Positions 1-7,708 of a stretch of 12,145 nt of DNA are shown one piece after another. This DNA comes from Chrysiogenia bacterium (GTDB taxonomy: Bacteria > JAGRBM01), in the NCBI GenBank assembly GCA_020434085.1, contig JAGRBM010000078.1:1-12145 (forward strand), in the 5' to 3' direction. Each line of letters opens with the position of its first letter. Positions within the stretch are counted from its first letter, which is position 1. The translations under genes and the position numbers were made by a program. The notes beneath the pieces were generated by a model. That model did no database searches, was not told the origin of the DNA, and saw only the letters and a program-made list of their open reading frames with translations.

Positions 1-567
1 CGCCGTTTCCTCTTCCTTGAGTCGAACGGGCCCGAAGCACTCGGGGAACTTGGCGGTGCGGCCCTTGTAGAAGGCGCGGAACTTGTCCATGTCGGCCTTG
101 ATGTCGTCGCTGGGATAGATGCCCGGGCCGAATCCGCCGCGTTTTTCCTTGTAGTCGAGCACGCCCGTCACGATGGGCACGCCTGCTTCCTTGGCCATCC
201 AGTAGAAACCCGACTTCCAGTACTCGGCGCGGCCGCGTGTCCCCTCGGGCGGGACGACGATGACGAGTTTTTCGGAATTGCGAAAGGCGTCGGCGACCTG
301 GCCGACCATGCCCTGGGGCGCGCGGCGATCGATGGGAATGCCGCCCAGAAATCGCATGAACCAGCCGTAGGGAAAACGGAAGAGGGTGTGTTTGCCGATC
401 CAGTGCAACTTGATGTCGAAAACAAGCGCTATGCTCAGCATAATGGGCAGATCCCAGTTGCTGGTATGCGGCGCCGCGATAAGCACGAACTTGTCGTGCG
501 GCGGACGCTCGCCGAGAATCTCCCACCCGATCAGCTTGAGGATGAGGCGGCCGATGAATCGTTTCAC
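1..567 (-). CDS. PlsC-family lysophospholipid acyltransferase, 3' end cut by window edge
   Basis: Reads as a 1-acyl-sn-glycerol-3-phosphate acyltransferase-like protein, which would move an acyl group onto a lysophospholipid at the inner membrane. The catalytic H-x4-D motif is HTSNWD at residues 34-39. The acceptor-binding PEGTR block is at 107-111, and a GGIPIDR stretch at 75-81 matches the third family block. I chose the GTG at 567-565 as start because an in-frame TGA lies about 27 codon-phase bases upstream, the family fold begins at once, and an AAAGGG ribosome-binding-like stretch precedes it. 189 codons are visible with no stop. Short members of this family are about 190-210 residues, so little should be missing. 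It follows srkA on the same strand but is separated by 124 bp with a hairpin, so it is probably a separate unit. Family is secure; the exact acceptor lipid is unknown. Confidence 0.85.
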   Translation of the reverse strand, partial: MKRFIGRLILKLIGWEILGERPPHDKFVLIAAPHTSNWDLPIMLSIALVFDIKLHWIGKHTLFRFPYGWFMRFLGGIPIDRRAPQGMVGQVADAFRNSEKLVIVVPPEGTRGRAEYWKSGFYWMAKEAGVPIVTGVLDYKEKRGGFGPGIYPSDDIKADMDKFRAFYKGRTAKFPECFGPVRLKEEETA

Positions 568-691
568 GTTGTGGTGTGCCCTTTGCCCCGAAAATTGAAC
601 GCCCGCTCACCTTAGCCGATGGGCCGGTGGTGGGAAACGCCGCGGGGCGGCGGTCACGGATTTGTCGCGGAAAATTGAACCTTGCTTACTT
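568..691. other. srkA-to-acyltransferase intergenic gap with 11-bp direct repeat
   Basis: No gene seen. The gap holds two exact copies of GAAAATTGAAC (plus-strand reading) at 590-600 and 670-680, exactly 80 bp apart, with a GC-rich hairpin between them. The AT-rich repeat stands out from its GC-rich surroundings. It could be a pair of regulator sites or promoter parts for the acyltransferase gene, but no known consensus is matched. Confidence 0.4.
635..652 (-). terminator. Possible weak intrinsic terminator after srkA
   Basis: A perfect 6-bp GC stem (CGCCGC / GCGGCG, 638-643 and 647-652) with a 3-base loop. Read on the minus strand it is followed by only three T residues. It sits 40 bp past the srkA stop, where a terminator would be expected. 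The U-tract is short, so it may only be a pause hairpin. Confidence 0.35.
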
Positions 692-1732
692 CTAGTAGCC
701 GCCGTAGGCGGCCTCGCGGATCAGACTGAGCTGCTCCTGCAGGTCGCGGAGCATCTGGTTCCAGTACTGCCCCGTGCCGAAGTGGGGGAAGGCCGGCGGG
801 AAGGCGGGGTCTTCCCAGCGGCGGGCAATCCATGCGGTGAAGTGGATGAAGCGCAGCGCGCGCAGTGGCTCGATGAGGCGAATGGTCGCGCGATCAAAGG
901 GGCGCATCTGCTCGTAGCCGGAGAGCACGCTCTCCAGCGCCAGCCGCCGCTCTTCTCCCTCGCCCGGCAGCAGCAGCCACAGGTCCTGCACTGCCGGGGC
1001 GCGCACCATGTCATCAAAATCCACGAGCTTTAGAAACTGCCCGTCCCAGAGCAGGTTGCCTGCATGGCAGTCGCCGTGAACGCGGTGGTAACTCGCCTCG
1101 GCGAACATCGGCTCGGAGAGCTTGCAGATCTCGCGGACGGTCTGCGCGTAGAAGTCCTCGATTTCGGCGGGGATCTTCTTCTCCGAGAGCAGGTATTCGA
1201 GATTGGCGAGTCCGTAGGTCTCGGGGGTGAGTTTTACCCGGTGGGGCGCCTGTTTCGATGCGCCGACGTTGTGCAGGCGTGCCAGCAGGCGGCCGAGCTG
1301 GTGCAGGCTCTCCTCGCCCAGTTCCTCTGGAACGCGCCCGCCGACCTTGGGAAAGATTGCGTACCAGAGCTCGGTGCCGGGCACCTGCGCGAGGGTTTCT
1401 GCGGAATCGAAGGGCAGCGGCGCGACGGCGGGGATTTCCTGGGCGACAAGATCGGCGATGAACTCGTGCTCTTCGAGGATCTGCTCGCGGCTCCAGCGAC
1501 CGGGCCGGTAGAACTTCACGATGCGGCGCAGGGACGCGGGCGTCTTCTTGACGATCCCGCGCGCCTCGTCCTCTTCGATCTCCACTTCGTAGACGCGGTT
1601 CTCGTAGCTGTTGAGGGCGTAGCACATGCCGGTGGTGACATAGCCGGCGGCCTCGACCGCATCGAGAACGCGGTCGGGGCCCAGATCGAAGAAATACTTT
1701 GTTACCGGGTCACCCCAGGCGGACTGCGACAT
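692..1732 (-). CDS. srkA: Stress response kinase A (SrkA/YihE/RdoA-type Ser/Thr protein kinase)
   Basis: A 346-residue aminoglycoside-phosphotransferase-fold kinase of the SrkA (YihE, RdoA) family, cytoplasmic. In E. coli this family counters stress-induced death and responds to Cpx envelope stress (family knowledge). Visible motifs are the N-lobe lysine in IVKFYRPGRW (residues 71-80, K73), the catalytic loop HGDCHAGN at 219-226 (D221, N226) and the metal-binding DFD at 238-240. An aromatic-rich C-terminal helical region (about 285-345) follows. Length is close to the usual 320-350. It lies 39 bp downstream of the DsbD_2-like gene in the same direction. No Shine-Dalgarno is visible before the ATG; instead an extended -10-like element ends 7 bases before it, suggesting a leaderless message. 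It could therefore be expressed separately from the oxidase genes. Confidence 0.92.
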   Translation of the reverse strand: MSQSAWGDPVTKYFFDLGPDRVLDAVEAAGYVTTGMCYALNSYENRVYEVEIEEDEARGIVKKTPASLRRIVKFYRPGRWSREQILEEHEFIADLVAQEIPAVAPLPFDSAETLAQVPGTELWYAIFPKVGGRVPEELGEESLHQLGRLLARLHNVGASKQAPHRVKLTPETYGLANLEYLLSEKKIPAEIEDFYAQTVREICKLSEPMFAEASYHRVHGDCHAGNLLWDGQFLKLVDFDDMVRAPAVQDLWLLLPGEGEERRLALESVLSGYEQMRPFDRATIRLIEPLRALRFIHFTAWIARRWEDPAFPPAFPHFGTGQYWNQMLRDLQEQLSLIREAAYGGY

Positions 1733-1739
1733 GGCGCGG

Positions 1740-1748
1740 CTTATACCA
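1740..1748 (-). promoter_or_regulatory. Putative extended -10 element for a leaderless srkA transcript
   Basis: Minus-strand TGGTATAAG (1748-1740) matches a TGN plus -10 hexamer (TATAAG against TATAAT). Its end is 7 bases from the srkA ATG, so transcription would begin at or very near the start codon. No good -35 hexamer is seen 16-18 bases upstream, and no ribosome binding site lies between this element and the ATG. Confidence 0.4.
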
Positions 1749-1771
1749 CACCGCTTGAGAGAGTGAGGGAT

Positions 1772-2569
1772 TTAATCGGCGAGCGCGGAGGACTGCGCCA
1801 GCGCCTCGGGCGGCGTGATGCAGGCGGCATCCTCGGCGCTCGAAGGCGTGAGCAGGCTCATCTCGTGGTGCTGGTGATGATCGTGGCCGCCCCCGTGCTG
1901 GTGGAAGTGCATGAACACCGGGCGGGCCAGCGACCACACGCCCCAGAGGATGAGCACCACGCCTGCCAGGCCGTGGACTCTCTGGCGCACCGAGAGCGAG
2001 AGGCGCTCAAGCACGCTGGTGCCCAGCGCGAGCGCGGGCACGGTTCCCTGCGCGAAAGCGAACATGACAAGGGCGCCCATCACCGGCGACTGCGTCGCGG
2101 CGGCCTGCGCCTCGGCCGCGAGCAGCAGGCCGCAGGGAAGGAGGCCGAGCACGAGCCCCGCGTGCAGGCCGTAGGGCAGGGCGCGCTTTCCAGCAGGGCG
2201 CATCGCGCCGGCGAACAGGCGCTCGGGCAGCATGGCGGTGGGGCCCGCGCGCTCGCTGAAGACGCCCAGCACTGCAAGGCCGGCGTAGATCATCACCAGC
2301 CCTGCGAGAACGGCGACGGTCGTGTGAATCCACGGGCCGATGGTTCCGGTAAAGCGGCCCACGCTTCCGAGCGTTCCGAAGAAGAGTCCCAGAAAGGTGT
2401 AGGTCGCCGTGCGGCCCAGGTGGTAGCCGAGCTGCGCCTTCCAGGATGCGCCATCCTCGCATTCGCGCCCGGCGGCGGCGATGGCCAGAGAAAAACCACC
2501 GCACATGCCGATGCAATGCCCCACGCTGCCCAGCGCGCCGGTGGTAAAGGCGACAATGAGGGCTTCCAT
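1772..2569 (-). CDS. DsbD_2/TauE-SafE-like polytopic membrane protein of the cco cluster, His-rich tail
   Basis: A 265-residue inner-membrane protein with about six hydrophobic segments, of the type annotated as 'sulfite exporter TauE/SafE' or cytochrome c biogenesis transmembrane region (DsbD_2), commonly found beside ccoS. The diagnostic GHCIGMCGG at residues 18-25 puts C19 and C23 in the first membrane segment; a second conserved cysteine block is LLPCGL at 143-148 (C146). After the last membrane segment, residues 221-235 carry eight histidines, a probable metal-binding tail. Its ATG overlaps the ccoS stop by one base (TGATG), so the two are almost surely co-translated. By context it probably helps copper delivery or thiol redox control during oxidase assembly; the sulfite-export label is likely misleading. 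Family placement is good, exact function uncertain. Confidence 0.82.
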   Translation of the reverse strand: MEALIVAFTTGALGSVGHCIGMCGGFSLAIAAAGRECEDGASWKAQLGYHLGRTATYTFLGLFFGTLGSVGRFTGTIGPWIHTTVAVLAGLVMIYAGLAVLGVFSERAGPTAMLPERLFAGAMRPAGKRALPYGLHAGLVLGLLPCGLLLAAEAQAAATQSPVMGALVMFAFAQGTVPALALGTSVLERLSLSVRQRVHGLAGVVLILWGVWSLARPVFMHFHQHGGGHDHHQHHEMSLLTPSSAEDAACITPPEALAQSSALAD

Positions 2570-2745
2570 CAGTCCTCTGTCTTTCCGGTGTCGTCGGCGT
2601 CGGGCTCGACATCATCGAAGAGGATGCGCACGGCGGGCGTGTCGAGATCATCGAACTGGCCGCGCTTCACGCTCACGATGAACACCCACAAGGCGCCGCC
2701 TGCAAATAGCAGCGCGAGGGGAACCAGCAGGTAGAGCACGCCCAT
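2569..2745 (-). CDS. ccoS: CcoS, cbb3 oxidase maturation peptide
   Basis: A 58-residue single-span protein required in other bacteria for putting cofactors (haem b and CuB) into cbb3 oxidase. It starts [20 protein letters not shown] (one membrane helix, about residues 3-22) and continues with the CcoS hallmark [19 protein letters not shown] at about 26-44, then an acidic tail. A longer open frame extends upstream to 2814, but that would read far back into ccoI. I prefer the ATG at 2745-2743 because the membrane helix starts there and an AAGAGG ribosome binding site, lying in the last codons of ccoI, precedes it at good distance. The gap to the ccoI stop is 5 bp, and its own stop overlaps the next ATG. 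Confidence 0.92.
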   Translation of the reverse strand: MGVLYLLVPLALLFAGGALWVFIVSVKRGQFDDLDTPAVRILFDDVEPDADDTGKTED

Positions 2746-2750
2746 GACGA

Positions 2751-5210
2751 CTACCTCTTGAACGAGAGGCCGATCACCGTCAGGGACGAGATCGGCATGA
2801 GCACCGCGGCCCACAGGGGCGTGATGTGCCCCGTGGCGGCCAGGGTGCCGGTGATGACGTTGTAGAAAAGGGAAAAACCCAGGTTGAGGCGCACGCGGCC
2901 CATAGCCTTGCGCGCCAGGGTGATGGCTTCGAGCACGGGGGCCAGCCCGGCCCGCGCGGTGGCCACGTCGGCTGCTTCGAAGGCCGCTTCGCTGCCGCCG
3001 TGGACGGCGATGCCCACGCCGGCGGCGGCCAGCGCGGCGGTGTCGTTGAGTCCGTCGCCCACCATGCCGATCAGTGCATCGCCCGATGCATCGGCGACGA
3101 GCTCGCGCTTTTGTTCCGGCGATGCCGATGCGTGCCAGCGCGCAATGCCCAGCTCGGCTGCCACCGCGCGCACCGGCGCCTCGGCATCGCCCGAGAGAAG
3201 TTCCAACTCAAGGCCCCGCGCGCGCATCGCGGCGGTGGTCTCTCTGGCATCGGAGCGAATTCCGTCGGCAATGAGGAACGCGCCGATGAGCTTTCCATCC
3301 ACGGCCAGCAGAATGGACGCCGCTGCGCACTCGGTTTCCCGAACTGCGAGGGCGGCGTGCTGGGCATCGGTGGTCGCGAGAGCGTGTTCGGCCAGCCAGG
3401 CGGCGTTGCCCGCCAGAATCTCGTGGGCGCCGACGCGCGCGCGGATGCCGCGCCCGGGCTGCTGGTGAAAATCCTCGACCTTTGCGGCGGCGGGGGGCAC
3501 GTGCGCAGCAATGGCGCGGGCCACCGGGTGGCTCGAACGCTGCTCGGCCGCGGAAATGAGCGGCAGGTGAAGCTCGGCGTTTTCATCGAAGAGGGTGGTT
3601 TCGATTACCTGCGGATGTCCTTCCGTCAGGGTGCCGGTCTTGTCCAGGAACAGACGCCGCACGCGGGCGAGGCGCTCTACGGCCTCGCCGCCCTTGATCA
3701 GGATCCCGCTGCGCGCGCCGCGGCCCATGGCCACCGAGAGTGCAAAGGGTGTTGCCAGCCCGAGGGCGCACGGGCAGCTTACGACGAGCAACGCAATGGC
3801 GTTGGATAGCGCGACGTCGAACCCCGCGCTCCACCACCAGGCGAAGGTCGCACAGGAGGCAAGAACGACCACCGCGACGAACCACGCGGCAATGCGGTCG
3901 GCGGTGGCGACGATGGGCGCGCGGCGGCGGGCGGCGTCTTCGACGAGGCGTGAGAGGCGTGCCAGGCGTGTTTCATCGCCGGTTGCGCGCGCGCGGATGC
4001 TCAGCGCGCCGTCGACGACGCTGGTGCCCGCCCAGACTTCCTGTCCCACGCCGCGCGTCGCGGGTACGCTCTCGCCGGTGAGCAGGGACTCGTCCACGTG
4101 GGAGCGTCCATCTTCGACGACGCCGTCAACGGGAATGCAGTCGCCTGGTGGCACGAACAGCAGGTCGCCCTCGGCAACCGACTCGATGGAGACGCGGCGG
4201 GGCTGGCCGCCGATTTCAGGGAGCATGAACGCGGTGCGCGGCACCAGTGCAAAGAGCGAGCGAGCGGCCAGCGCGGCGCGCCGTTTGCCGGTCTCCAGCA
4301 GCAGCCGCCCGATGAGCAGCAGGAATACCAGCATCGAGAGCGTGTCGAACCACACATGGCCGGTGCCGGTAAAGACATGCCAGCAACTGCTCAGGAATGC
4401 GACGACAATCCCGAGCGCGATGGGCACATCCATGTGCAGGCTGCCCACGCGAAGGCCGCCGATGGCGGAGCGGAAAAACGGCATCGCCGAGTAGAAAACC
4501 ACCGGAATGGAGAGCGCGAGGCTGCCCCATGTGAAGAGATTGGCAAAGCCCGACTCGATGCCCTGGTACTCGCCGGCATAGAGAGCCGAACTAAACAGCA
4601 TGATGTTGCCGCCGCAAGCGGCCGCCACGCCGATGCGGATGAGCAGGCGGTGGCGTTCCTTGCGGGCAATTTCTTCTTCCTGCGCGCCGCGTGCCGGATG
4701 GGGGGCGTATCCCACCGATGCCAGGCGCCGCCCGAGCGTCTCAAGGGGGCGGGACTTCGGGTCGTAGGTAATGCCCAGACGATTCTCGCTCAGGTTGAGC
4801 TGCGCGCCGCGAATGCCCTGGATTTGCAGCGCCAGGCGCTCGACAACCCACACGCACGCCGCGCAGTGAATTCCTTCGAGGTAGAAGTCCACATGCCGAA
4901 GCCCGTCTTCGCCTGGTTCGGTGTAGCGCTCTTCGAAACTCGGGTCGGAGAAAAATGCGTAGCCGCCAAGGTCGCCGACTTCGTCGACGCGCTGACCGCT
5001 CTCGCCAAGTCGCTCGCGCAGCGCGTAGTAGCCCCTGCCGAGGCCGGTGTCCTGAAGGATGGAGTAAGCCAGGCTGCAGCCGCGGCAGCAGAACTGTTCT
5101 TCGGGTTTCTTGCCGAAAATGGGTTTGTCCGGGAGCGGAAGGCCGCAATGGACGCACTGCTCCGGGGCCTTGGCCTCGGGCAGCGGGCAGACATTTTCGG
5201 GGCCTTGCAT
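2751..5210 (-). CDS. ccoI: CcoI/FixI, copper-transporting P1B-type ATPase for cbb3 assembly
   Basis: An 819-residue heavy-metal ATPase that pumps Cu(I) outward across the inner membrane, here for the CuB site of the oxidase. From the N-terminus: a Cys-rich domain typical of CcoI (C19-x2-C22 and a CC-x2-C cluster at 41-45), a heavy-metal-associated domain with GIHCAAC (C116, C119), eight expected membrane helices, the actuator TGES at 378-381, the ion-path CPC at 479-481, phosphorylation motif DKTGT at 523-527 (D523), the SSHP nucleotide motif with HP at 561-562, and the hinge GDGLND at 718-723. All catalytic motifs are intact. The length is normal for CcoI and the extra N-terminal cysteine domain separates it from housekeeping CopA. 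Its ATG overlaps the ccoH stop by one base (TGATG). Confidence 0.95.
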   Translation of the reverse strand: MQGPENVCPLPEAKAPEQCVHCGLPLPDKPIFGKKPEEQFCCRGCSLAYSILQDTGLGRGYYALRERLGESGQRVDEVGDLGGYAFFSDPSFEERYTEPGEDGLRHVDFYLEGIHCAACVWVVERLALQIQGIRGAQLNLSENRLGITYDPKSRPLETLGRRLASVGYAPHPARGAQEEEIARKERHRLLIRIGVAAACGGNIMLFSSALYAGEYQGIESGFANLFTWGSLALSIPVVFYSAMPFFRSAIGGLRVGSLHMDVPIALGIVVAFLSSCWHVFTGTGHVWFDTLSMLVFLLLIGRLLLETGKRRAALAARSLFALVPRTAFMLPEIGGQPRRVSIESVAEGDLLFVPPGDCIPVDGVVEDGRSHVDESLLTGESVPATRGVGQEVWAGTSVVDGALSIRARATGDETRLARLSRLVEDAARRRAPIVATADRIAAWFVAVVVLASCATFAWWWSAGFDVALSNAIALLVVSCPCALGLATPFALSVAMGRGARSGILIKGGEAVERLARVRRLFLDKTGTLTEGHPQVIETTLFDENAELHLPLISAAEQRSSHPVARAIAAHVPPAAAKVEDFHQQPGRGIRARVGAHEILAGNAAWLAEHALATTDAQHAALAVRETECAAASILLAVDGKLIGAFLIADGIRSDARETTAAMRARGLELELLSGDAEAPVRAVAAELGIARWHASASPEQKRELVADASGDALIGMVGDGLNDTAALAAAGVGIAVHGGSEAAFEAADVATARAGLAPVLEAITLARKAMGRVRLNLGFSLFYNVITGTLAATGHITPLWAAVLMPISSLTVIGLSFKR

Positions 5211-5716
5211 CAGGGCTCCAGATAGAGCGAGCGGGTCCAGCGTGCCTGCTGCGTGCCCTTGCTTACATCAAGGGTGAGTTCCCACAGGCCCTTGTCGGGC
5301 AGTGAAGCCAGCGCGTAGCGACCCTCTCCCAGGGGAGAAAGTGCGCCGGCGGTATCGAGGTCGGGATTGCTCGGCCGGAAAAGCGTGGCCCGGACGCTCG
5401 CGTCGTTGAGGGGGGAGCCATCCTTCGCACGCAGGTCGATGCAGAGCTGCATCCCTTCGCACTCGGTCACCTCGTAGGCCCAGCCGGTCTCACGGGTGAG
5501 CTTTGCTTCCGCAATGGCCTCATCATAGCGCAGCCCCATCTCATAGGGCTTGTCGCCGATCACCTGGGAGGAATCCTTGGCCGTGGCGTAATAGATCATG
5601 GTGCCGTTGGCGATGATCAGCATGGCAAAGCCCGCGAGCACGCCCCACAGCCACAGAGGGTCGCTGCGAAAGTTCACCTCTTTTTTGGTTGAGTCTTTTG
5701 CGGAGTTGGATCCCAT
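5210..5716 (-). CDS. ccoH: CcoH/FixH family cbb3 oxidase assembly protein
   Basis: A 168-residue membrane-anchored protein. One helix spans about residues 22-44, followed by KPYEMGLRYDEAIAEA (56-71), which matches the FixH 'YxxGLxYD' region, and a beta-rich periplasmic domain. FixH/CcoH associates with CcoN/CcoP assembly intermediates in other bacteria. Two cysteines (C86, C92) lie in the periplasmic domain; whether they bind metal or form a disulfide is unknown. An AAGGAG ribosome binding site within the end of ccoG precedes the ATG. The gap to ccoG is 4 bp, and its stop overlaps the ccoI start. Position between ccoG and ccoI supports the call even though the C-terminal half is poorly conserved. 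Confidence 0.88.
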   Translation of the reverse strand: MGSNSAKDSTKKEVNFRSDPLWLWGVLAGFAMLIIANGTMIYYATAKDSSQVIGDKPYEMGLRYDEAIAEAKLTRETGWAYEVTECEGMQLCIDLRAKDGSPLNDASVRATLFRPSNPDLDTAGALSPLGEGRYALASLPDKGLWELTLDVSKGTQQARWTRSLYLEP

Positions 5717-5720
5717 GGCG

Positions 5721-7097
5721 TCAGCTCCTTGGGCCGAGGAAAGTGGCTTCCATGCGGGAGATTACCTTGCCGTCTTCATTCTTCCCGAGCAGGCGGATCT
5801 TGTGCCGCCCGTTGTCGAGAGCTTCCTGGGGGGCGGTTACGAAGATGCCGATCTGGCCGACTTCGCCTGCCTTGACCGGGAAGGGTTTGATGGGAACCAC
5901 CAGGTTGCCGCCCTCAAAGCCTTCCAGCTCGAAAGTGAGCGCGTGGTCCCTGCGATCCTTGTTGAGCAGCTTGAGAGTGAACTGATTGTTGATGTCTCCG
6001 GTCTGGCCGACACGGAAGGGGGCGCCCGGCGGACGCAGGATGGTCATCTCGATGATATCGCGGTTAACCAGCCGGTAGGTCAGTGCGCCGCCAATGGCCA
6101 GTAGCAGCAGGGAGTAGATCAACACGCGCGGGCGCATGAAAATGACCGAGCGCTTGCCCTGCTCGAACTCGCGCTCTGTGCCGTAACGGACCAGACCGCG
6201 CGGCTTGCCCAGCGCGTCCATGACCGTGTCGCAGGCGTCGATGCAGCGCGCGCACTGGATGCATTCCATCTGCAGGCCGTCGCGAATGTCGATGCCCGTC
6301 GGACAGACGTAGACGCACTTGTCGCAGTCAACGCAGTCGCCAAGGTCGGCTGCTGCATCTTTCCTGCGCTTGCCGCGGGGCTCGCCGCGAAGCGGGTCGT
6401 AGCCGACGGTCAGTGAATCGAAATCCATGAGAGCCGACTGGAAGCGGGCGTAGGGACAGGCGTAGGTGCAGAACTGCTCGCGGAAGAATGCGAAGTCCCA
6501 ATACATGAGCCCGGATGCGCTCAGCGCAAAGGTCATGGCCGCCCGGTGGGAGAGATCGAAGCTCGAAAGCGCATGAATGAGCGGCTGAGCCCCCAGGAAA
6601 TAGGCCACCAGCGAATGGCCCACGATCAGGGAGGCGACAATGAAAATTGCGTGCTTGAGCGCCTTGCGCCAGAAGCGATCGAAGGTCCAGCCCTTCTGGT
6701 CGCGGGCCAGTCGTTTGGCGCGGCCGCCTTCGATCCAGTCCTCAACGGGCAGATAGAAGGCGTGGAGGAACACCGTCTGGGGGCAGGCGTAGCCGCACCA
6801 CACGCGTCCTGCCAGGGCCGTCACAAAAAAGAGCAGGATCGCCGCGCCCACCAGGATGAAGATCATCAGGTGAACGTCGGAGGGCCAGAAGGTCACGCCA
6901 AAGAGTATGAACTTGCGCGCCGGGATATCGAGCAGAACGGTCTGGTCGCCGTTCATCGTTGTCCATGGGAGCGCAAGAAGAACCAGCACCATGATCCAGC
7001 TCGCCCAGAAGCGGAACCGGGTGAATCGCCCCTTGATCTTCATGGGGTGAATTTTGGCGCGTGTCTTACCTTTAAGAACGTCAAGCAGTTCCGACAT
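5721..7097 (-). CDS. ccoG: CcoG/FixG/RdxA polyferredoxin, cbb3 oxidase accessory protein
   Basis: A 458-residue membrane iron-sulfur protein. It has hydrophobic spans at about 33-45, 78-96, 148-170, 186-200 and 325-343. There are two membrane-associated cysteine pairs (CGYAC 101-105 and CTYAC 210-214), then two 4Fe-4S ferredoxin motifs: C255/C258/C261/C265 followed by Pro, and C279/C282/C285/C289. The C-terminal part (about 350-458) is an Ig-like periplasmic domain usual for FixG. In Rhodobacter the protein reduces Cu(II) to Cu(I) during cbb3 biogenesis, which would feed the adjacent CcoI pump. A clear AAAGGAG site precedes the ATG. It begins 53 bp after ccoP. Confidence 0.95.
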   Translation of the reverse strand: MSELLDVLKGKTRAKIHPMKIKGRFTRFRFWASWIMVLVLLALPWTTMNGDQTVLLDIPARKFILFGVTFWPSDVHLMIFILVGAAILLFFVTALAGRVWCGYACPQTVFLHAFYLPVEDWIEGGRAKRLARDQKGWTFDRFWRKALKHAIFIVASLIVGHSLVAYFLGAQPLIHALSSFDLSHRAAMTFALSASGLMYWDFAFFREQFCTYACPYARFQSALMDFDSLTVGYDPLRGEPRGKRRKDAAADLGDCVDCDKCVYVCPTGIDIRDGLQMECIQCARCIDACDTVMDALGKPRGLVRYGTEREFEQGKRSVIFMRPRVLIYSLLLLAIGGALTYRLVNRDIIEMTILRPPGAPFRVGQTGDINNQFTLKLLNKDRRDHALTFELEGFEGGNLVVPIKPFPVKAGEVGQIGIFVTAPQEALDNGRHKIRLLGKNEDGKVISRMEATFLGPRS

Positions 7098-7150
7098 CGG
7101 GTGCTCCTTTGTCCCGCGTGAACCGCCTTCCCGACAGTGCCGTCCGAGAG

Positions 7151-7708
7151 TTACTCTTCGGGCTCACCGCCCCCCAGGCTGTACACAAATGCTGCGACCT
7201 GAGCGATCTTCTCAGGCCCTAAGATGGGTCCCCAGGTGACCATGCCCTTTTCGGGCACGCCAACTGTGATGGTGTGACGGATGTTGTCGTACTTGCCACC
7301 ATGAATCCATTCGTTGTCCGTGAGGTTGGGGCCGATCCCGCCGGTGGCATCCACACCATGGCAGGCGACGCAGTTGATGGTGAAGACTTCCTTACCCGCG
7401 GCGACAGCCTCGTCATTACCGACATAGGCTGCACGATCGACCGGCGGCATGTCAGGACCGCTGCCCCCACCGTCCGGCGCGGCAAAGAGCTCCGGGTGCA
7501 TTTCCTGGGCCAGCGCGGTTTCGGCTTCCAGCTCGGCTTCCTGGGTCATGCCGCCAAGGCCCATGTACATCCACATGACGTAGAAGATGGCGAAGATCAC
7601 CGTGCCGATGCTCATCCAGGTCCACCAGCCCGGAAGCGGGTTGTCGTATTCCTGAATGCCGTCGTATTCGTGACCGAGCAGTCGGTCTTTATATTTCTCA
7701 TCACTCAT
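7151..7708 (-). CDS. ccoP: CcoP, short monohaem cytochrome c subunit of cbb3 oxidase
   Basis: A 185-residue membrane-anchored cytochrome c that passes electrons to the oxidase. The N-terminus HEYDGIQEYDNPLPGWW (13-29) is the CcoP signature, followed by one membrane helix (about 32-52). A single periplasmic class-I cytochrome c domain has CVACH at 113-117 and a likely axial Met at M156. Classical CcoP is about 300 residues with two CxxCH motifs; only one is present here. The frame is open further upstream to 7834, but I chose the ATG at 7708-7706 because the conserved N-terminus starts there and GGGGGA lies 8 bases before it. The start overlaps the end of ccoQ by 8 bp. The C-terminus ends cleanly in GGGEPEE and a TAA, so this is not a truncation by frameshift in any visible way. 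Confidence 0.93.
   Translation of the reverse strand: MSDEKYKDRLLGHEYDGIQEYDNPLPGWWTWMSIGTVIFAIFYVMWMYMGLGGMTQEAELEAETALAQEMHPELFAAPDGGGSGPDMPPVDRAAYVGNDEAVAAGKEVFTINCVACHGVDATGGIGPNLTDNEWIHGGKYDNIRHTITVGVPEKGMVTWGPILGPEKIAQVAAFVYSLGGGEPEE

Noticed and set aside
1772-2569. Taking the TauE/SafE 'sulfite exporter' label literally
   Set aside because: The cysteine motif, His-rich tail and cco context point to metal or thiol handling; nothing in the window concerns sulfur oxyanions.
1064-2734. A 556-codon plus-strand open frame opposite srkA, the DsbD_2-like gene and ccoS
   Set aside because: Crosses three well-supported minus-strand genes and shows no recognisable domain. Shadow frame from GC-rich codon use.
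2746-2814. N-terminal extension of CcoS to an ATG at 2814
   Set aside because: Reads backward into the last codons of ccoI and adds residues not seen in CcoS; the ATG at 2745 has a good ribosome binding site and begins the membrane helix.
4098-5225. A 375-codon plus-strand open frame opposite the 5' part of ccoI
   Set aside because: Antisense to intact metal-binding and membrane regions of ccoI, with biased composition and no motif.
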